In this document: in pieces, positions 7,402 through 10,098 of the stretch
Numbering within the stretch: position 1 is the first letter of the stretch
How the letters are laid out: every line of letters starts with the position of its first letter
NCBI GenBank assembly: GCA_964421085.1
Contig: CAYQVO010000061.1
Location: forward strand, 1 to 10,098
Origin: CAYQVO01 sp964421085
Lineage (GTDB): Bacteria; Bdellovibrionota_C; UBA2361; CAYQVO01
Length of the DNA: 10,098 nt
Direction of reading: 5' to 3'
Translations under genes and position numbers: made by a program
The notes under the pieces: generated by a model
Told to the model about the DNA's origin: nothing
The model's database searches: none
Seen by the model: the letters and a program-made list of their open reading frames with translations, nothing else

Positions 7402-7925
7402 ATGGATGAAGACGGCGGACAGGAAAGAGAGATAGCAGAGCTCAAGCGGAGAATTAATTATCTGATTCACACGGACGAAATCTCTGTGCCGGAAAAGATT
7501 GCTATTGAAAAAAGCCCTTGAGATTATTGAGCGGGACAAATCAGGTTTTTTAACTGAAGATGGGCAACTGGCCATGCTCGATTACCTGGCCGGCAACTTA
7601 ACCGATGCGGATCTCGAACGACTTTCACCTGAAGATCGCAGGGTTATTTCACAGATTCTGCCTCAAGGAAGGCTCGTTAGTCTGGAAATGACCACAGCGT
7701 TGGCAGCGCTGCGAAAACTGGCGGATCTCAGGCCTAATCCGGGGAGGTCCGAACATCATCCATATCAGGACTTCCCTGAGAGACGATGCGTTGACAGAAC
7801 TCCGGGCGTTAAATGAAGCAGCGGAAATGATCGCGGGCCAGGAAAGTGGAATTCCCGAGATTATTGATCGGGTGGCGAAATGGGCAAGCTCTGATACTGG
7901 CAGAGGCAGCGATCATCATGAGTAA
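7402..7925 (+). pseudogene. small hypothetical protein gene with two frameshifts
   Basis: Three consecutive reading frames join into one protein of about 174 residues. Frame A runs from ATG 7402 (MDEDGGQEREIAELKRRINY) to a stop at 7521. Frame B is open from about 7499 (KALEIIERDKSGFLTEDGQ) to about 7745. Frame C runs from about 7749 (PNIIHIRTSLRDDALTELRA) to TAA 7923-7925. Removing one A from the run of six at 7508-7513, and one G from the run of four at 7741-7744, restores continuity. The composite is charged and helical, has no cysteines or membrane segment, and matches no family I know. Either the gene is recently dead or the homopolymers are sequencing errors. Its strong promoter suggests it was expressed. 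It is divergent from the radical SAM gene. Confidence 0.55.
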
Positions 7926-7995
7926 TATGTTCGTGATGAAGCGGTGAGCGTTCTGGATAAGCCGGCCACAAATCCGGAAAGGAGTTTCCGGAGAA

Positions 7996-8160
7996 ATGAG
8001 CCGATTCTTCTGTGAGGATGGGATCGAGTGTGTGGATCTCGAGCCTTCAATATCCAGCCTGCCCGCCGGCATTGCCGACACTGCCTATAACAAGACTCAT
8101 TTTGGTCCGCGCACCAACAGATTTGTTGCCGAGGAACTGCTGCGGCACCTTCGCCTTTAA
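7996..8160 (+). pseudogene. C-terminal fragment resembling an SGNH/GDSL hydrolase
   Basis: 54 residues from an ATG with GGAG close upstream. 'FFCEDGIECVDLEPS' followed by 'NKTHFGPRTNRFVAEELLRH' recalls the end of SGNH hydrolases, where an Asp and His of the triad sit in a 'D..Hl...G....A..l...l' pattern. Only this tail is present: the nucleophile GDS block is absent, and the frame is closed by a stop at 7945. It is either a remnant or a very small gene. The assignment is tentative. Confidence 0.3.
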
Positions 8161-8280
8161 AGAACTATATGCAGGACGCCTCAATTATATAATCGATGAA
8201 CCGAGATGCGCCTGGGCCCTCCTCCGCTCCCGGGCCTCCTGAATCGCCTGTTTGATTGCCCTGAGGGTGGTCTGCGTATA

Positions 8281-8311
8281 AAAAAAAGCAGGGCTTAAAG
8301 CCCTGCTTTTT
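8281..8311 (+). terminator. bidirectional rho-independent terminator
   Basis: A nine-base perfect stem (AGCAGGGCT at 8287-8295, AGCCCTGCT at 8299-8307) has a three-base loop and is flanked by A6 on the left and T on the right. It can end transcripts from either side. The upstream 120 bases (8161-8280) hold no gene that I can support. Confidence 0.8.
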
Positions 8312-8346
8312 ATGTATCTGTCCTCCGGCGCCCAGCTGCTTCATGA

Positions 8347-8592
8347 TTGACTTCCACCGATGCTCGAAAAGAATCTCTTCTGCTTAACTCTCCCGGGCAT
8401 TCGGCATTGATTGATGAACTGGACGGATCCTATGCCTCGAAGAAGCGCATTGTGAACGCCGTCATTAGAGACCTGACTGGGATAGATCAGGATGATTGGA
8501 CCATGGTTATTGCAGATAGACTTGAGACCGCACACTGGACAGATCTCCTTGAATTGACGCCCATGACGCTGCCCCGCTTCGGCAGGAAGTGA
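8347..8592 (+). CDS. hypothetical protein, 81 residues
   Basis: The frame opens directly after a TGA at 8344-8346, and TTG is the first possible start, without a ribosome-binding site. The protein may therefore begin later or be the tail of a broken gene. From residue 17 it reads like a genuine helical protein (HSALIDELDGSYASKKRIVN, then TGIDQDDWTMVIADRLETAH), acidic with two Trp. It is bracketed by a terminator upstream and a long inverted repeat 30 bases downstream. I do not recognise the family. Confidence 0.4.
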   Translation: MTSTDARKESLLLNSPGHSALIDELDGSYASKKRIVNAVIRDLTGIDQDDWTMVIADRLETAHWTDLLELTPMTLPRFGRK

Positions 8593-8622
8593 CCTCTGAG
8601 ACTTGTTGCCGAACTCTCAGCC

Positions 8623-8659
8623 GGGCAGTCGCCGCAACCTCCTTATTGCGGCACTGCCC
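8623..8659 (+). terminator. long GC-rich inverted repeat, terminator-like
   Basis: GGGCAGT-c-GCCGCAA (8623-8637) pairs with TTGCGGCACTGCCC (8646-8659) through 14 base pairs with a single bulged C and an eight-base loop. Only three T follow, so termination strength is uncertain. Position 30 bases after the 81-residue ORF suits a terminator. A transposon-associated hairpin is an alternative. Confidence 0.5.
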
Positions 8660-8664
8660 TTTGG

Positions 8665-8692
8665 TTGCTTAGGGAGCCTCTCGCAGTATAAT
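8665..8692 (+). promoter_or_regulatory. possible sigma70 promoter
   Basis: TTGCTT (three of six) lies 16 bases before a perfect TATAAT at 8687-8692. A purine-rich AGGGAGG (8704-8710) follows but leads only into the transposase remnant. The promoter could drive transcription across the remnant into the paralog gene at 8999. Confidence 0.4.
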
Positions 8693-8711
8693 GATATTGC
8701 TTTAGGGAGGA

Positions 8712-8926
8712 TTGAATTTTGCATCTCACACTGGGGCCAATTTTCTCTTTGCCGGTTCTCATGAAGGTGCCGAAAGGGCTGCGATTCTTTATTCACTAGT
8801 TGCGTGTTGCAGGCTTGACAGCGTCAATCCTCAAGCGTGGTTCACGGACGTGATGAGTCGAATGCATACGCACAAGATGCCGACATCTGAGAGCTGCTCC
8901 CAGATCGCCGGCAGCCAGTTGTTTGA
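8712..8926 (+). pseudogene. tnpC: 3' remnant of IS66-family transposase
   Basis: From about 8730 the frame reads ANFLFAGSHEGAERAAILYS, then CCRLDSVNPQAWFTDVMSRM. This matches the conserved end of IS66 TnpC (N-[WFY]-LFAGS..GgERAA..YSL...aklNg.dP..wl.dvl.R). After about 8875 the frame is lost, and the usual LLP ending reappears shifted as ELLPDRRQPVV with a stop at 8924-8926. All catalytic DDE residues lie in the missing upstream part, so the element is dead. Confidence 0.75.
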
Positions 8927-8939
8927 TGTCAGTACTCGC

Positions 8940-8966
8940 AGTGGATGGGCGTGTCCAGACGCATAC
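8940..8966 (+). mobile_element. probable right end of the IS66 element
   Basis: About 40 bases after the transposase stop, the sequence ending GTGTCCAGACGCATAC resembles the IS66 terminal inverted repeat; its reverse complement begins GTATGCGTCTGGAC, similar to GTAAGCGTCCGG-type ends. IS66 elements make 8-base target duplications, so ATGATAAG (8967-8974) would be the right copy. No left end is seen in the window. Confidence 0.5.
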
Positions 8967-8998
8967 ATGATAAGCGAAAATAGTGGAGATCCAACGTC

Positions 8999-9254
8999 AT
9001 GCCAGGACCCGGCGAAGAACCTTCGATAAGGACGATAACAGCGCTGCTTTCAGAGACTGTGGCAAAGAAGCGCGCTCAAGAGAAAGGTGTTGAAATTGAC
9101 GCAACAGCGCCCCTTCCAGGCAATCTTCTTCGTGCGCATGAAAAGCTCAAAGCCGCAATGGGGAGCTATTATTTCGGCCCCGAAGACTGGGAGAAATTTC
9201 TTGGCGTAAAAGGTGTAGAACTTCCAGATGTTCCTTCGGGGCTCACGCTTGATC
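8999..9254 (+). repeat. gene-scale direct repeat, partner at 9882-10098
   Basis: The 5' part of the first paralog is repeated with long identical nucleotide stretches (around ACAGCGCTGCTTTCAGAGAC and CTTCTTCGTGCGCATGAAAA). The repeats differ in length by 39 bases. High synonymous-site conservation points to a recent duplication or gene conversion. The full extent lies beyond the window. Confidence 0.8.
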
Positions 9255-9841
9255 TCCTTAAGCGCCCAGATGAGTTCGAACCAACAGCGACAATTGCACA
9301 AACACATGCGCTGGTTGTCATCCCGCGCAGAATGTCGCTTTTTTCGCTTGGAGAGAAAGTGACGGCAGTAACGCCTGCCAGGAAAGTGAAGGCTTCGTGG
9401 ATCGAATCGCTTGCCGAGAAAGTGAACGCCTGGTTGACCGGCGACACCTCGGCTGAGTCATTCAATAATTTCGACACCTGGAAGGGGGAGGCCTTTGCCA
9501 GGAGGGAATCGTCTGAAGATACCCTTGTGCTAATCCGAAGGGATTTTCTCCCAGGCTCTCAAAATATGACTGACGCAGAGCAGGAAGCATATCTGGCGAC
9601 TGACCCCCGCTGCAGCCCTTATGAGACGGCATCCATGCTGGATCTTCTGGCGATGCTTTTCCTGAATTTCCTGAAGAACAAAGAGAGGCTTTTTGAATTA
9701 ACATACGGGCGCTGTGAGGAGAGGTTTGCCTTTGGCCGGCGCGCGATCTGCGGCCGCTTTCTTGCCGATGGCGTCATTGTCTACGGCGCCGGCTCCTATC
9801 AGTCTAGTGGTATCGGCCGCGCCGTCTGTCGGAAGCTTTGA
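8999..9841 (+). CDS. uncharacterised protein, first of two tandem paralogs
   Basis: 280 residues from ATG 8999 (GGAG lies 11 bases before it, a weak site). Visible blocks are 'AMGSYYFGPEDWEKFLGVKG' 53-72, 'THALVVIPRRM' 102-112, 'SLGEKVTAV' 116-124, 'LVLIRRDFLPGSQNMTDAEQ' 176-195, 'SPYETASMLDLLAMLFLNFL' 206-225 and 'ELTYGRCEERFAF' 233-245, with a glycine-rich end (DGVIVYGAGSYQSS). The order resembles hypothetical proteins I recall as paralog sets in PVC-group and other genomes (…HLLVLIPK…, …LMTKDVIPGSRNKS…, …TYTRCQE…). That link is from memory, and no function is known to me. No signal peptide or membrane segment is evident. It starts only 33 bases after the IS66 end. The next copy begins 35 bases after its stop. 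Confidence 0.75.
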   Translation: MPGPGEEPSIRTITALLSETVAKKRAQEKGVEIDATAPLPGNLLRAHEKLKAAMGSYYFGPEDWEKFLGVKGVELPDVPSGLTLDLLKRPDEFEPTATIAQTHALVVIPRRMSLFSLGEKVTAVTPARKVKASWIESLAEKVNAWLTGDTSAESFNNFDTWKGEAFARRESSEDTLVLIRRDFLPGSQNMTDAEQEAYLATDPRCSPYETASMLDLLAMLFLNFLKNKERLFELTYGRCEERFAFGRRAICGRFLADGVIVYGAGSYQSSGIGRAVCRKL

Positions 9842-9866
9842 TTGGGAATTGGGATAAAATTTTTTT

Positions 9867-9870
9867 GGAG
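9867..9870 (+). promoter_or_regulatory. ribosome-binding site of the second paralog
   Basis: GGAG lies five bases before ATG 9876 and selects that start over the in-frame ATG at 9882, which aligns with the start of the first paralog. A T-rich stretch precedes it, with TAAAAT at 9855-9860 as a possible -10 but no good -35. Confidence 0.5.
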
Positions 9871-9875
9871 CAGTC

Positions 9876-10098
9876 ATGACGATGCCGGGACCCGGTAAAG
9901 GACTTTCGATAGACGAGATAACAGCGCTGCTTTCAGAGACTGCGGCACCAGCGCGCCGTTCATTCGGTCTTCTTCGTGCGCATGAAAAGCTTAAAGACGC
10001 AATGGGGAACTATTATTTCGGCCCCGAAGACTGGGAGAAGTTTCTTGGCGTAAAAGGTGTAGAACTTCCAGATATTCCATCGGGGCTCACGCTTGATC
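9876..10098 (+). CDS. second tandem paralog, cut by the window end
   Basis: 74 codons are visible. From LLRAHEKL onward 43 residues align to the first paralog with only three differences (Ala/Asp, Ser/Asn, Val/Ile), while the first 30 residues differ more. Relative to the first copy it has two extra N-terminal residues and lacks 13 residues (39 bases, in frame) just before LLRAHEKL. Its function is as unknown as that of its neighbour. Confidence 0.75.
   Translation, partial: MTMPGPGKGLSIDEITALLSETAAPARRSFGLLRAHEKLKDAMGNYYFGPEDWEKFLGVKGVELPDIPSGLTLD

Noticed and set aside
1..10098. CRISPR array, tRNA or rRNA genes
   Set aside because: No regularly spaced repeats or conserved RNA signatures were seen on either strand.

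Overview
The window is bacterial DNA of middling GC (roughly 50%), with GTG and TTG starts, sigma70-type promoter hexamers, rho-independent terminators and an IS66-family remnant. A 46-base run of N (3485-3530) marks it as a draft or metagenome scaffold. No rRNA, tRNA or housekeeping gene is present, so I do not name a phylum.

Left edge (1-330): the start of a broken transposase lies on the minus strand, and a strong terminator serves the next gene. Core (359-7197): four or five well-preserved genes look like one metabolic locus. A minus-strand two-cupin protein diverges from a plus-strand run. That run holds an ATP-grasp/phosphohistidine enzyme of the PEP-synthase/rifampin-phosphotransferase type (interrupted by the gap), a mostly helical protein whose C-terminus resembles the helical part of the same enzyme class, and a D-2-hydroxyacid dehydrogenase-like protein coupled by an ATGA overlap. 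A radical SAM enzyme with extra C-terminal cysteines converges on this run with only 8 bases between the stops.

Right part (7200-10098): an accessory, decaying region. It holds a small gene with a near-consensus promoter placed for a leaderless mRNA but broken by two frameshifts, a short SGNH-hydrolase-like C-terminal fragment, a terminator, an 81-residue unrecognised ORF, a long inverted repeat, the 3' end of an IS66 transposase with its probable terminal repeat, and then two tandem copies of an uncharacterised gene, the second cut by the window edge.

Working idea (inference): the core genes form an uncharacterised small-molecule or modification pathway. The PEP-synthase-like protein would transfer phosphate through a phosphohistidine, the radical SAM enzyme would do radical chemistry, the dehydrogenase-like protein would act on or bind a 2-oxo/2-hydroxy acid or related ligand, and the cupin would act as metal enzyme or sensor. 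The sequence does not identify the substrate.
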